The translations under genes and the position numbers were made by a program. Positions 9,553 through 20,891 of a DNA stretch of 64,000 bases are shown one piece after another. The stretch is from Hondaea fermentalgiana (lineage: Eukaryota; Sar; Bigyra; Thraustochytrida; Thraustochytriidae). The stretch is taken from assembly GCA_014084085.1 (NCBI GenBank), contig NPFB01000075.1, positions 611 to 64,610 of the forward strand, in the 5' to 3' direction. Position 1 is the stretch's first letter, and every line of letters begins with the position of its first letter. Below the pieces are notes generated by a model. That model ran no database searches. It saw only the letters and a list, made by a program, of their open reading frames with translations, and had not been told where the DNA came from.

Positions 9553-11691
9553 TTAGTCGAGATGGTACCGCGCCAGGTGGCCGCCGCTGTCAACGACGAC
9601 GCAGACGGACTCGTCCTGGAAAGTTGCGGCAGTTTTGCATGCGTAGGCAGGCAGACGCAATCCTCCTGGAGAATAGAGTGGGATAGGAAAGGCGAGGGCG
9701 CCCATAGGACACGCCGTGTAGCTATTGCGTCGAGCAGCCCGCGTGGCATACACAGAGGCACCACCAATGCCCGTCACAACGCTTTTGGTCGCCTGCGGAG
9801 ACATCACCACGTCTCCAATGATCGAGACCGCTTCGTCTCGCCAGCCTCCCAAGATTTGCAACTTTCGCACATCGATGACTTTGGTTGACCCATTTCCAAA
9901 CCCCAGGATTACGGTGGTATCACCCATAAAAGCATGTGTAAAGAGAGGCATGCTGCCCGCTGGTGCGTGCGCATTGCAGTCGTTAAGGCAGCGCACAGAT
10001 TCGCCGGCGCGAAGGTCATACATTTCAAAGGTGCCCGAGTCGAGCGTCCAGCTCACGAGGTCCAGGGAGCTTGGATGCCATTGCACACTGCCAACAATGC
10101 CATGCGTGCTACACTCAGACTCGGGTAGGGCGATACGATCAAAGAGGACGCGTTCAGGCCGCCAGACTTGCACACGCCGGTCAAAGCCACCTGAAACGAT
10201 CCGAGTCTCATTGCTATTCAGATTGTCTGATGATGAACATGCCATTTGCCGAAGCGTGCTCGACTTGACGCGACCAGCCTGTTCACATGGCTCAAAGATT
10301 GCGCCTTCTAGTGAGTCTTGGTCGTCGCTGTCGATGCGAAGTAGCCCAAAACTAGTGTCTGTGCCCACAAGAGCTTGTCGTCCGGGTTGCAGCCAAACCA
10401 AGTCTCGCACGCAAGCCTCTCCCAGAGGGATCACCTTGTGTCCTTGTGTTTGCCGAATCGGAATGGACGATGCTGATGATGCCGCCGAGGACGGCATTGA
10501 GGTTGACGATGCCAGGGACGCCGAGCCAGCTGATGAAGACGATGAGGAGAGATCTATTGAGCGTCGCGTGGCGTTGCCTTGATGCCACGTTCCATGCGTT
10601 GCACCCGCGCTTCCCGTCTGCGAGCTTGCCCATGAGACACCCGAAGGCGTTCGCGCAAGCGCATCTCTGCTCAGACGCGAAATCAAGAGGGCACCGTCCT
10701 TTTTCTTGGTCGCGAGCGCCTCCCTTGTAAGAAGCTGATCCGTGCCGGTGACGACCAAACGCCCTTTCTCTGCTAGAAGCGGCTTGGTCAAAGACCTCGA
10801 TTTCCCAAACGCGCATCTTGCAAGCGGTACGATCACTTCCGGTTGCAAGAGAAAGTCATTCTTCTCATCATCTCCATGCATGTCGTCGCCAAGGATGTCG
10901 CGCGCACTCAGCTGCGTCCGAAGAGGGAGTCTGTTGGCAGGGTTGCTCCGACTACCGCCGCTGCCACTGCTGCTACTGCTACTGCTACTGCTGCTACGGT
11001 TCTCTGCATTGGGATGAAGATGGCTTTCGCAACCGTCAAGTCTCTCATTTTCTCTACTGACGATTTTTCGTGCTTGCTTACAGGCTCGATGTGACTGCGA
11101 GCCTTGATACTGATATGGGGCGATATGTGTGACATTGCCGTCACCCGTGGAATGCTGCCCGAGTTTCCCGGTGCAGTTATGCGTGTGCGCGTCAAGATCG
11201 TCAGCACGATAGAAGCGGGGCGTGGGAGACACGCGTTTGGGCAGTCGTGAACGTATTTTGCCTTCGCTGATGTTCGTTTTCTGTTGTGCAAGATTCGCAT
11301 CTGTTTCCAGTGGGGCTCGAGAGTCAGCTCCTTCGGCCGGACGCCTTGCGTCGAAAATGTCCTCAAAGTCGAGATGTGCGAGCTCGATCTCCCCGTGCTC
11401 GTCTTTCTCGTAATGCTGGTTTTCATGCTGACCTAGTTGCTGAAAGGCCAAACGAGTGTCTTCGTCCTCAAAGTCGCCATCAGCGCATGCTACATCAACG
11501 TGACACGAGTCAAAGGAAGCCAAATTTAATTCCTCAAAGGATGGTTGGCGTCGCAAGCTGGTCTCACAATTCTCCCCTGCCTCGCTGATCGCAGACCTTG
11601 TTCGTTTTGATCGATTGCGTGCCGTCGATAGCAAAAGCTCCGCATTGTCCAGACGGTCTTTGTCCAGACCTGGAACAGCATGGGCATTCAT
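9553..11691 (-). CDS. WD40-repeat protein with long disordered N-terminus
   Basis: A 712-residue protein from the ATG at 11691; the frame is open further upstream without a better-supported start. Residues 1-420 are low-complexity and charged, with a Ser/Gly run near 230-245 and further Ser/Ala-rich stretches. From about 420 to the end there are WD40-like blades: LGEACVRDLVW, then SGGFDRRVQVWRPE, then GSVQWHPSSLDLVSWTLDSGTFEMYDLR, and a final strand reaching the C-terminus. The PEX7-like wording HPSSLDLVSWTLDSG is only a general WD feature. It is probably a scaffold; no specific orthologue was recognised. Its 3' end is 222 nt from the convergent GIMAP-like gene. Confidence 0.75.
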   Translation of the reverse strand: MNAHAVPGLDKDRLDNAELLLSTARNRSKRTRSAISEAGENCETSLRRQPSFEELNLASFDSCHVDVACADGDFEDEDTRLAFQQLGQHENQHYEKDEHGEIELAHLDFEDIFDARRPAEGADSRAPLETDANLAQQKTNISEGKIRSRLPKRVSPTPRFYRADDLDAHTHNCTGKLGQHSTGDGNVTHIAPYQYQGSQSHRACKQARKIVSRENERLDGCESHLHPNAENRSSSSSSSSSSGSGGSRSNPANRLPLRTQLSARDILGDDMHGDDEKNDFLLQPEVIVPLARCAFGKSRSLTKPLLAEKGRLVVTGTDQLLTREALATKKKDGALLISRLSRDALARTPSGVSWASSQTGSAGATHGTWHQGNATRRSIDLSSSSSSAGSASLASSTSMPSSAASSASSIPIRQTQGHKVIPLGEACVRDLVWLQPGRQALVGTDTSFGLLRIDSDDQDSLEGAIFEPCEQAGRVKSSTLRQMACSSSDNLNSNETRIVSGGFDRRVQVWRPERVLFDRIALPESECSTHGIVGSVQWHPSSLDLVSWTLDSGTFEMYDLRAGESVRCLNDCNAHAPAGSMPLFTHAFMGDTTVILGFGNGSTKVIDVRKLQILGGWRDEAVSIIGDVVMSPQATKSVVTGIGGASVYATRAARRNSYTACPMGALAFPIPLYSPGGLRLPAYACKTAATFQDESVCVVVDSGGHLARYHLD

Positions 11692-13485
11692 GTGCCAAAC
11701 TAATGTGAAAGACTTGATGAAGAGCCTTGACCTTGCTCTATACAACACGTTGAGCGAGCACGCAAGCTGCTTGATCTGCTCCCGCAAATGTCTTTGTCGC
11801 GCTGCTTCTCGCTTGTGCCCCGCGCAGAAGACAGCCTTACTTGCTGGTTACGGTGGCGTTCGTGAACGCGCAAGGTTGACAAGCAGTTTGGCTTGCGCAC
11901 GCGCTCAAACAAACACACGTTGCGCTCGCGTCGCGCACAATCACATGCACATTCAATCTCTGCAATGCGAAACGAGGAGAGCTCCAAGAGAGTTCGACAA
12001 GACAAAGGACACGTCCACGCACATAGAAGTCGCCAAGCAAGGAAACTTGCGCGAGGTCCATTTTGGGGCGCAGCTCTCTTTACCGGACAAATCGACCCGC
12101 GAGAGTTTCTTCTCGTTAAATGTTGGGTGCCTCCCACGTTACTTTTTCTTTTGCTTTATTTCTCCAAAATTCAATAAAATCGCGAGGAGAAACGCGGACG
12201 GTTGGCCGGGTCGGGTCGTCTGTCACCTGACACGCCACGCGTCCTTGTCCTTCCTCTGGGTCCACATATGAGCAGACAGTCCAGTCCCAAGTCGCGAATA
12301 CATCGCGAAGCACAAGCTTGCCTGCTTCTCCCGTCAATTTCCGCCGTGACGACTGCAACCTGACCGGATATCCCGTGCAACAGACCCCTTTCGGGCCAAT
12401 CGATTGGCCCCATGCCCGACAACACCTTCCCTCAGTTACCCACAGTTATGTTTCTGATCGCCTTGTATAGGGCCGTGCTACTTTGTTCCAGAGTCAGTTT
12501 CTCCGCCTACCTTGAGCGACCTACAACCTCGCTTGTCGATGCAGAGCCTTTGCGTTATTGCCAGTAAAGCATGGCTGCTTCTCTCTGGATTGTCGGTTTC
12601 TTTTTTGATTTTGCTTTTTCCCGGCAGCACTGGTTCATCAGCGTTGAGCTTGCAATTGTCCGTATAGAAAACGAATATTGGAGGCCACTGTTTGGGCAGG
12701 TTCACACTCACCTACTCGTGCTAGGCGTTGGGCGCTGGACGCAACAGCAGGCACGTTGATCAGCGAGACACTTGGGTGAGGGAGGTCTCAGATGATAAAC
12801 TGCATTCTTGAAAGGCGAGTGCAATCAAGTATTCGTACTTGATACTAATGCTTGCACTTTCCTTTCCCCAGTGAAGTCGGGTGCATCTTCTTTCTGCTGC
12901 TACTCTCTCTCAGGGAAAAATATACCTTGATCTCACTAGCAGCTGTCAAGATCCCGCACGTACTCCGTCTCTGTAAGCCCACTCGTTCCACACGAATAAT
13001 ATACTGCGCTAAAACGAGCTTTGACCACGTCAAATGATCTCGAGGGCTATCAGCGTTGCTACAGCATCGTCGATTGGCTCCTGCCAATACAGTTCCACAT
13101 CTGATGGCCCGGTGGTCTTACGTTCTCGACACTGACCGACTGACTGTGATATGCAAAATCCTTCTCACGATGCGTCCTGTATCACCGGACGATCGCCATA
13201 GAACCCACCATCGGCATGCAAAATTGCACGTGGTCTGGTGCAGTCAGCACAACGTCCGATCAAGTGAGGCGTGGCACAAGAGTTGCACTCGACAGATTTC
13301 CTTTACACGGAGCAAACTTGCATTGGACATATCTCGACCCGCGCAGGACCCCGCCGCACGCGCTGGTGAGCTGCCCGCCTGCCCGCCCGACCCCGCGTCC
13401 ACCTTTCGTGCGTGAAGAAGTCAGCTGCTCTGCGCAGAGATCTCGGAGGAGGAGAAGAAGCAGCAGACGAAGAAGAAAAGATACC
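11692..13485. promoter_or_regulatory. Divergent intergenic region between WD40 and enoyl-CoA hydratase genes
   Basis: About 1.8 kb shared upstream region. I see no gene in it: the longest frames start with non-ATG codons and show no family motif. It contains an AT-rich patch with AATAAA-type sequence near 12170 and a perfect CCAAT palindrome at 12393-12410. Confidence 0.55.
12393..12410. promoter_or_regulatory. 18-bp perfect palindrome carrying opposed CCAAT boxes
   Basis: The sequence GGGCCAATCGATTGGCCC equals its own reverse complement. It presents CCAAT on both strands, arranged symmetrically about ATCGAT, within a divergent promoter region. CCAAT is the classic NF-Y (HAP2/3/5) recognition core. 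Binding here is an inference. Confidence 0.45.
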
Positions 13486-14376
13486 ATGCTCGCTGCCACT
13501 GCACGCTTGGCGCGGCGGCCTGTGCAGGCCCTCGCGAAGGACGCGAGGGCGCCTGGCGTGGCCCTCTCCAGCACCGTGAGGCAGCTGTCGACGGACTTTA
13601 GCTCGTACGAGAACATTAAGGTGGAAAAGAAGGAAGGCCGCGTGGCGCTCATTGAACTGTATCGCCCCAAGGCTCTCAATGCGCTCTGCACGCCGCTCAT
13701 CAACGAGCTGAACGACGCCACGGAGAAGCTCGACCTGGATGCGGACGTGGGCGCCATTGTCATCACTGGCAGCGAGAAGGCCTTTGCGGCGGGCGCTGAC
13801 ATCAAGGAGATGCAGTCCAAGGAGTACATTAATGCGTACACGACCAACATGTTTGCAAACTGGGCGAACTTGTCCAAAATCCAAACGCCTACCATTGCCG
13901 CCGTGAACGGTTTCGCGCTAGGCGGTGGCTGCGAGCTGGCGATGCTCTGTGACATCATTCTCGCTGGTGAGAAGGCCAAGTTCGGCCAGCCGGAGATCAA
14001 GCTCGGCACCATCCCCGGTTGCGGAGGCACGCAACGTCTCATCCGCGCCGTTGGCAAGTCCAAGGCCATGGAGCTTGTCCTTACGGGCAACATGATGTCT
14101 GCGCAGGAGGCCGAGGCCAAGGGTCTCGTGGCGCGCATTTACCCTGTCGAGGATCTTGTCGACGAGGCTCTCAAGATGGCCCGCCAGATCTCCAGCTTCT
14201 CTAAGCCGATTGTGCAGATGGCCAAGGAAGCTGTCAACGCCTCGTACGAAATGTCGCTCGAGGAAGGCTGCCGCTTTGAGCGCCGCATCTTCCACAGCAC
14301 CTTCTCCACGGAGGATCGCCTTGAGGGTATGACTGCTTTTGTCGAAAAGCGCGACCCCACCTTCAAGCACAAGTAA
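13486..14376 (+). CDS. ECHS1: Mitochondrial short-chain enoyl-CoA hydratase (crotonase)
   Basis: Hydrates trans-2-enoyl-CoA to L-3-hydroxyacyl-CoA in mitochondrial beta-oxidation and branched-chain amino acid breakdown. The ATG at 13486 gives 296 residues, the usual length. The first 35 or so residues ([18 protein letters not shown] and on) are Arg/Ala-rich with no acidic residue until about 19, as in a mitochondrial presequence. The oxyanion-hole motif [11 protein letters not shown] is at 100-109. The two catalytic glutamates are E150 (in GGGCE) and E170 (in FGQPE), spaced 20 apart as in rat ECHS1. The rest of the crotonase fold, including [12 protein letters not shown], is intact. It converges with the DJ-1-like gene, with 105 nt between stops. 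Confidence 0.96.
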   Translation: MLAATARLARRPVQALAKDARAPGVALSSTVRQLSTDFSSYENIKVEKKEGRVALIELYRPKALNALCTPLINELNDATEKLDLDADVGAIVITGSEKAFAAGADIKEMQSKEYINAYTTNMFANWANLSKIQTPTIAAVNGFALGGGCELAMLCDIILAGEKAKFGQPEIKLGTIPGCGGTQRLIRAVGKSKAMELVLTGNMMSAQEAEAKGLVARIYPVEDLVDEALKMARQISSFSKPIVQMAKEAVNASYEMSLEEGCRFERRIFHSTFSTEDRLEGMTAFVEKRDPTFKHK

Positions 14377-14481
14377 AAGGATTTGGAGGGTCGTGTGCAA
14401 CATAACAAAGAAAAGGAATCATTGGATAACAAAGATTTATCGAAAAACTTGCTTGAGAAAAAGTCTTTGGGATTGTGTTGC

Positions 14482-15984
14482 TCAAAGTCTAGCAATAATC
14501 GCCGCGTCAAAATAGTCCCCAAGACCCAACCAAAAGAGCGAGGGCAGCAAAACATCAAGACCGGCCTTTTTGATCGAAGATGAGAACGTTTTCATCGTCG
14601 ACTGCGCTGCGAGCCCCGCAAATGGATCATCGTTGGCATCGCTGTTGCGCGTGTACTCGACCCGCTGCGCCGTGGCATCGGCAAGTGCCTTGCCGCAATC
14701 CTCCTCAATGACGGCAAGTGCAAGATCTGTGCCCGCCGTGACTCCCGACGAGGTGAGAAATCGTCCGTTGTCCGCGTTGACCCATCGCGCAGAGCGCTTC
14801 CAGGTCACCTTGCTGCTCGATCGTGAGAGAATATCAAACTGAATCTTGTTCGTCGTCACGTCCAAACCGTCAAGAACACCCGCTCGAGCCAAAATGGCGC
14901 TTCCCGAGCAGACGGTCATGGTACGCGGGACGCTTGCGCACATTCCAGCAACAAATTTGAGCATGACAGGATTGTACATTTCTCGAATAGTTCCAACGCC
15001 ACCGGGCATGAGTAAGAGGTCGACTTTGTCTTTAAGCGCGACATCAAGGCCAACGTGGTCGGCCTTGAAGCGAATACCGCCCCACGACTTGACCTCTGCT
15101 TTTTCCGCGATGCACACGAGCGAGTATACTGCGCCGTCCTTGCTCGTGCGATTCGCTGCTGCAAACATTTCCAATGGACCGAAAGCGTCGTAGAGCTCGA
15201 AGTTGTCATAGAGCACAAGGCCGACACGGAGTGGCTCAGCGCGTTGAGCTGCGGCCGGGCTGATGGGGACGTTGTTGAAGAAATCCCCAGCGTCAATGTT
15301 GCTGACAAAAGGGTCTTCGGACCCGTCCTTGCTCACAGGCACGTATTCGGCGTACTCAATGACGCGATCAGCAGCGGCGCGCGAGAACACGCGCGCAATC
15401 ACCCAGATGGCCATGTCCGTACCAGCGCTAACGCCGCTGCTGGTGAAGATGGCACGCTCTGGCGCATCGGTCACACAGGTCCAACGGGCCTGTGCCTTCC
15501 AGTCCACTTTAGGAAAGGAGGCCTTCATGCCATTGTAGGCCCACTTGTTAGTCGTCGCTGAATAGCCATCCAGGAGGCCAAGCGTTGCGAGGATACCAGC
15601 GCCCGTGCACACGGACATGACGAGCTTGGCCTCGTCCATGGTGCGAAGAAGCCATTCTACATATGGTTTGTCCTCGAGAAAAGGTTTCCATCCAGGTCCA
15701 CCGGGAATGAGTACGATGTCTGGCTTGAGTCTATCGAGCGCTGCAGACCCGGGCTCGAGGTCCGGTTCCAGCCGAGGCGAGAAGCCTCCGTTGGCCCGGG
15801 TTCCTGCTCGTCCAATTGTCACAATATCCACGCACACGGGACTTCTCCCCACATCCTTGTTGTTCAGAGCAGCGAACATTTCCAGCGGGCCGTACATGTC
15901 GAGCAGTTCGTATCCCTCAAAGAGCACCGCCGCAAGAACCAGCGGGCGCTGCTGCGCCTGCGCGATCTCGTGCAGCCGCTCCAT
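14482..15984 (-). CDS. Tandem DJ-1/PfpI (ThiJ) family protein
   Basis: A 500-residue protein made of two DJ-1/PfpI domains (about 14-215 and 252-450). The ATG at 15984 directly precedes the first domain; upstream frame is Arg/Ser low complexity. Each half has the pattern LYDNFELYDAFGPLEMFAA or its cognate, a MPGG or IPGG turn, and a nucleophile-elbow cysteine: C126 in SVCTGAG and C359 in TVCSGSA. Each half ends with the TSSGV(S/T)AGTD signature. This resembles the AraC-type/isonitrile hydratase-like branch, whose members include isocyanide hydratases and putative glyoxalases. The substrate cannot be told from sequence. The C-terminal tail after about 455 is partly hydrophobic. Confidence 0.88.
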   Translation of the reverse strand: MERLHEIAQAQQRPLVLAAVLFEGYELLDMYGPLEMFAALNNKDVGRSPVCVDIVTIGRAGTRANGGFSPRLEPDLEPGSAALDRLKPDIVLIPGGPGWKPFLEDKPYVEWLLRTMDEAKLVMSVCTGAGILATLGLLDGYSATTNKWAYNGMKASFPKVDWKAQARWTCVTDAPERAIFTSSGVSAGTDMAIWVIARVFSRAAADRVIEYAEYVPVSKDGSEDPFVSNIDAGDFFNNVPISPAAAQRAEPLRVGLVLYDNFELYDAFGPLEMFAAANRTSKDGAVYSLVCIAEKAEVKSWGGIRFKADHVGLDVALKDKVDLLLMPGGVGTIREMYNPVMLKFVAGMCASVPRTMTVCSGSAILARAGVLDGLDVTTNKIQFDILSRSSSKVTWKRSARWVNADNGRFLTSSGVTAGTDLALAVIEEDCGKALADATAQRVEYTRNSDANDDPFAGLAAQSTMKTFSSSIKKAGLDVLLPSLFWLGLGDYFDAAIIARL

Positions 15985-16517
15985 CTTTCTGCTTTCTGCC
16001 AGCTCTTTTGCTTGGCTTTGCGTGGCTTTGCTTGCTCTGGCTTGCACGGTCACCCCCTCCCTGCGCGTCCGCTGCGTTGGCGGTCTGGTCCGCACGGCTC
16101 TGCTGCGCTCTCGAGCTTTGCGCGCGCGGCCAGCCCCGCGCGATCTGCGTCTGGTCTTGGCGTGGCGTCTGCATCTGCGCCGGCGCTTGCGCCTGCACGG
16201 AGTTGTCGCGGCATGAGCAATGGGAAGATAGCCGTGGGACCGGTGCGCGCAGTCCCATGTCCATCCGAGGTCACCATTCCAGGAATGGGCCCGGGACCGT
16301 GCAGGACGCCAGTTCGCTTGCCCCCGCGAGGAAAGGTGACTCCGTGCGCGTCGCGACACAGCATGGCGAAAGCAGCTTTGGAGCTTCGCATTGGCCCAGC
16401 CGAGCAAGAGAAGTGAATGTAATGAAAGAAGCCTGCAGCGAAAGATGGATGTTGATGATGTCATGTTCTTTAGTAAGGAGGGTGGGCAGCAGGGCGGATA
16501 GACAGGAAGGCGGTCGG
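15985..16517. promoter_or_regulatory. Intergenic, upstream of the DJ-1-like gene
   Basis: 533 nt between the DJ-1-like start and the NKAP stop, both minus strand. GC-rich with alternating purine/pyrimidine runs. I see no gene and no clear motif. Confidence 0.4.
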
Positions 16518-17930
<1,413 letters not shown>

Positions 17931-20123
17931 CTAGTCGCCCCACAAGTCTGGCGGCAGGCCCGCGTGCAGCACGGACAGGCCCGAGCGCGCGGACCCGGAG
18001 CTCCTCGTTGAGGCCGCCAGCGCCGGTGTCGCCGATGTCGCCGATGCCCGCGCCGGTGGCCTCCGCCACACTGAGCCAGCCCCCGCGCCGAAGCGGGCTC
18101 TGCCAATACCGCCGTCGCCGCCGATCACGCCAAGACGCCCCGCGGGAGGAGCCTCGAAGGCGGACGCGCCGCGCGGCGCAGGCCGTTGCGCAGGCGCAAC
18201 TCGCCTGAGAAGGTGATGCGCGTCTGCCGCGGTTTCCACTTCTTGGACCCTGAAAACCTCCTCCTTTTCATTGTTGGCGACTTGTGCGCCCGGATCGTCG
18301 ACAGTGTCTCGGGCCTTGTCAGCATAGTGTTCCTCGACGACGTCCTGGTCGTCGTCAGCGTCTTCTTGGCCTTCAAAGTCTTCGAAGCCTTCTTCCTCTT
18401 CCTCTTCTTCTTCTTCTTCAAATTCTTCTTCAAATTCTTCTTCTTCAAATTCTTGATCACTGGGCGAATTGAAATGCTCACCATGTTCGCCGCTCGAGTC
18501 AAATTGATCGCGAACGTCACGTTGGCGACTCGGAATCGCTCGTTCAACTGGAGCGACATCGGCGCCGAGGATGGTCAATCGGGATGCGGAAAAGGCAGCT
18601 GGAGCAATCGTACTTTGCGAGAACGTGTTGAGGAGCTCAAGATGCTCGATGCAGCGCAAATACACTGAATCAAACTCACCGCTCTCCGGGCTGCCCTCAA
18701 AATCATCTTCGGATGGCCCGAGAGCAGACAAACGAAATTCACTTGATGCATCATCCCTTTGGTCCTCCTCGCTGCCTTCTTGGACGGTCTCGACGTTTTT
18801 TCCCTGAGTATCCTCGTAATTGTCATGAGCATGGTTTTGGCTCTTATTGCTACGTTTTCGATCGCTCTTCTCGAGCTGGTTCGTCGTTGCCTCTGCGCCC
18901 TGAGCCGTTTCGCCAGCGATATCCGATGTTTTGTGCAGAAGATTTTCATTTTGTGGTTTCTCTGCGGGTATATGAGGTAGGCCTACTGCGTCGTTTGAAG
19001 TTTCTGGTCGTTCCCGAAAATCGGTTGCGTTTAGCAAATGTGTCTTTGTCGTTTGGATAGTCTCAATCGTCTGCACGGCCGCATGCTCGAATGTAGAATA
19101 CAGATGCTGAATGATGGCCTGACAAGCTACACGTTGTAAAGGTCCAAGTTCCGTTGCAGATGGGATGGCGCTCTGACGATGTCCAGTCTGTCGATTGGTA
19201 AAGATAACTTGTGCTTGCTCTGAATCAATCACTGAAAGACTCCACGCGCCCATGCGTAGAACCTCTCGGCCTGGAGGCATGGCTTCCTCGCTTGGGGAAG
19301 CAATTCCTCCTGGCGCGCTTGTCCAGGAATACGCGCTCGCTGACTCGAGCGTTCGCGGTGCCTCCGTGGCGGAGGCAATTTCGCGACCGCGCAAGTTCCC
19401 CCCAAGTCGAATATCAGCCGTCGATCGCTGTACCCCGGGCAGATCAAGCCCACGCTTGAACTCCTGCAGCAATGAGTCGACGGTGCTCATGACTGCATCG
19501 TTCTTGGGTGAAGAAGAAGAAGTAGTAGAAGAGGAAGAAGAAGCAACCATGTCTTTGATCTCGAGCTGTAGTGGCGGGGAAGACAGAGCCCCAAACTCGT
19601 CTTCATCGTGATCCAGAGCAAGACGATCCATATGCGTGTGCCGAGATGGCTCAAAATAACCAGCAAGTGAGTCAGCCTCATCGCTGTCGCCTTCTTCAGA
19701 GCTCACGGAGAGCGAGTCGAGAGGCATCGCCGCACGTCGAAGTGCGTCACGGACGTCACGTTCTGCCGGATCATAAGATCGAGGGGGCAAAGGTGGCGGC
19801 GATTGTGGTGGTGGGGGGGGTGGCGGAGAGACAGATCTTGCTCCTTGCTGCGTTTGCTGCTCCTTTCGTCTTTTCTCAAATCGCTGTTGCGCGGAGGGCA
19901 GTCTTTGCTGGTGGTCTTGACTCCGAGTTTGGGATTTTTTTCGTGTGTGAGAAACGTTTGCTTTCTTTTGCGTTTGCACGGGTTCGCGCCATCGTTGCTT
20001 GTAGGTTTTGACCCGCCAAGGTCCTTCCTCGTCGAAGAAGTCCGTGTCGTGGGCGGCGGGCAGCGGCGACCCAGTCGCCTCTTCGAAAGCCCGAATGTAC
20101 TGGTCCAGCTCCTTGGACGACAT
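17931..20123 (-). CDS. Unrecognised acidic low-complexity protein
   Basis: A 730-residue protein from the ATG at 20123; the frame is open upstream but Arg-rich. I do not recognise it. Residues 1-45 are well-behaved (start MSSKELDQYIRAFEEATG, then EEGPWRVKTYKQRW). A Pro-rich run lies near 100-115, Ser runs near 190-205, and a nearly pure Glu/Phe/Asp stretch at about 550-590. A moderately hydrophobic segment of about 280-360 (GAWSLSVIDSEQAQVIFTNRQ) may be the only folded part. The last 90 or so residues become Ala/Arg/Gly-rich with higher GC, so the true C-terminus may differ (a missed intron is possible). Confidence 0.6.
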   Translation of the reverse strand: MSSKELDQYIRAFEEATGSPLPAAHDTDFFDEEGPWRVKTYKQRWREPVQTQKKANVSHTRKKSQTRSQDHQQRLPSAQQRFEKRRKEQQTQQGARSVSPPPPPPPQSPPPLPPRSYDPAERDVRDALRRAAMPLDSLSVSSEEGDSDEADSLAGYFEPSRHTHMDRLALDHDEDEFGALSSPPLQLEIKDMVASSSSSTTSSSSPKNDAVMSTVDSLLQEFKRGLDLPGVQRSTADIRLGGNLRGREIASATEAPRTLESASAYSWTSAPGGIASPSEEAMPPGREVLRMGAWSLSVIDSEQAQVIFTNRQTGHRQSAIPSATELGPLQRVACQAIIQHLYSTFEHAAVQTIETIQTTKTHLLNATDFRERPETSNDAVGLPHIPAEKPQNENLLHKTSDIAGETAQGAEATTNQLEKSDRKRSNKSQNHAHDNYEDTQGKNVETVQEGSEEDQRDDASSEFRLSALGPSEDDFEGSPESGEFDSVYLRCIEHLELLNTFSQSTIAPAAFSASRLTILGADVAPVERAIPSRQRDVRDQFDSSGEHGEHFNSPSDQEFEEEEFEEEFEEEEEEEEEEGFEDFEGQEDADDDQDVVEEHYADKARDTVDDPGAQVANNEKEEVFRVQEVETAADAHHLLRRVAPAQRPAPRGASAFEAPPAGRLGVIGGDGGIGRARFGAGAGSVWRRPPARASATSATPALAASTRSSGSARSGLSVLHAGLPPDLWGD

Positions 20124-20891
20124 CGTGCTGTCTGTGCCAAGAAGACGAGAGCCCCTGCTCCCGCTCCGCTCCGGCCGAGACCTCGTCGAGTTGCGGCACC
20201 ACTGGTCGACTCCGCGCGCGGGCCTCGTCCGGCCCATCGCTCGTCTCGAACCCACGCTACGCGCGACGCGACGGTTTCTGGGGCGAAGCGCTCTTCGATA
20301 AGAGTCCAGCTTGAAATATCACCTTTCCTACTTGCCTACTTTCTTTTCTTTCTTGCAATGATTGAAGAGACCGTCTTGAGCTCAAGCACGCATTTCAGCC
20401 TCGCTGCTTGTCTCTCCTCCTGGCAAGAACTTCCTGCTGTCCTTGTTCATCTACTACTACTTCGGCCTACTGCATCTCCGTCGAGATTAATCAGCTGACG
20501 GACAGAACGTGAACGGATTTCTAAAGGGGGTTATAATAGGAAAGTTACTTCAATAGCGGCACTGATGAAATCGCATTACTTTGGACGAAAAGTATGCTTT
20601 GACTCGTAATCAAACCCCTTGCGAAACGCGAAATGTGGCAAGGGTCAGGTCTTGCAGAACCAGAATTTGGCAAAAAGAGAGAAAGAAGGTGTCGGTGAGC
20701 AAAGGCAGACAAACACATACTCACACTCAGCTCGAAGGTGCAGCCCTTCGCTGCGCTGCGCAGCTGCGCAAACGCTGAAAAGGAGCGAGAAAGAAGGTGC
20801 CGCCGCGTCATACTTGTCGTAGATCAGAACTCGATCGTTAGGCAATCGCACACGCGCTATTCATGCTCACGGCCTTACAGGGCCGAACATC
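20124..20891. promoter_or_regulatory. Divergent intergenic region
   Basis: 768 nt between the acidic-protein start (-) and the EF-hand/WD40 start (+). It is AT-richer than its neighbours in the middle (20310-20600) and holds no gene I can support. It presumably carries two promoters. Confidence 0.45.

Noticed and set aside
12116..12425. Small minus-strand frames in the WD40/ECHS1 divergent region
   Set aside because: They begin with non-ATG codons and one of them crosses the CCAAT palindrome. No motif supports them.
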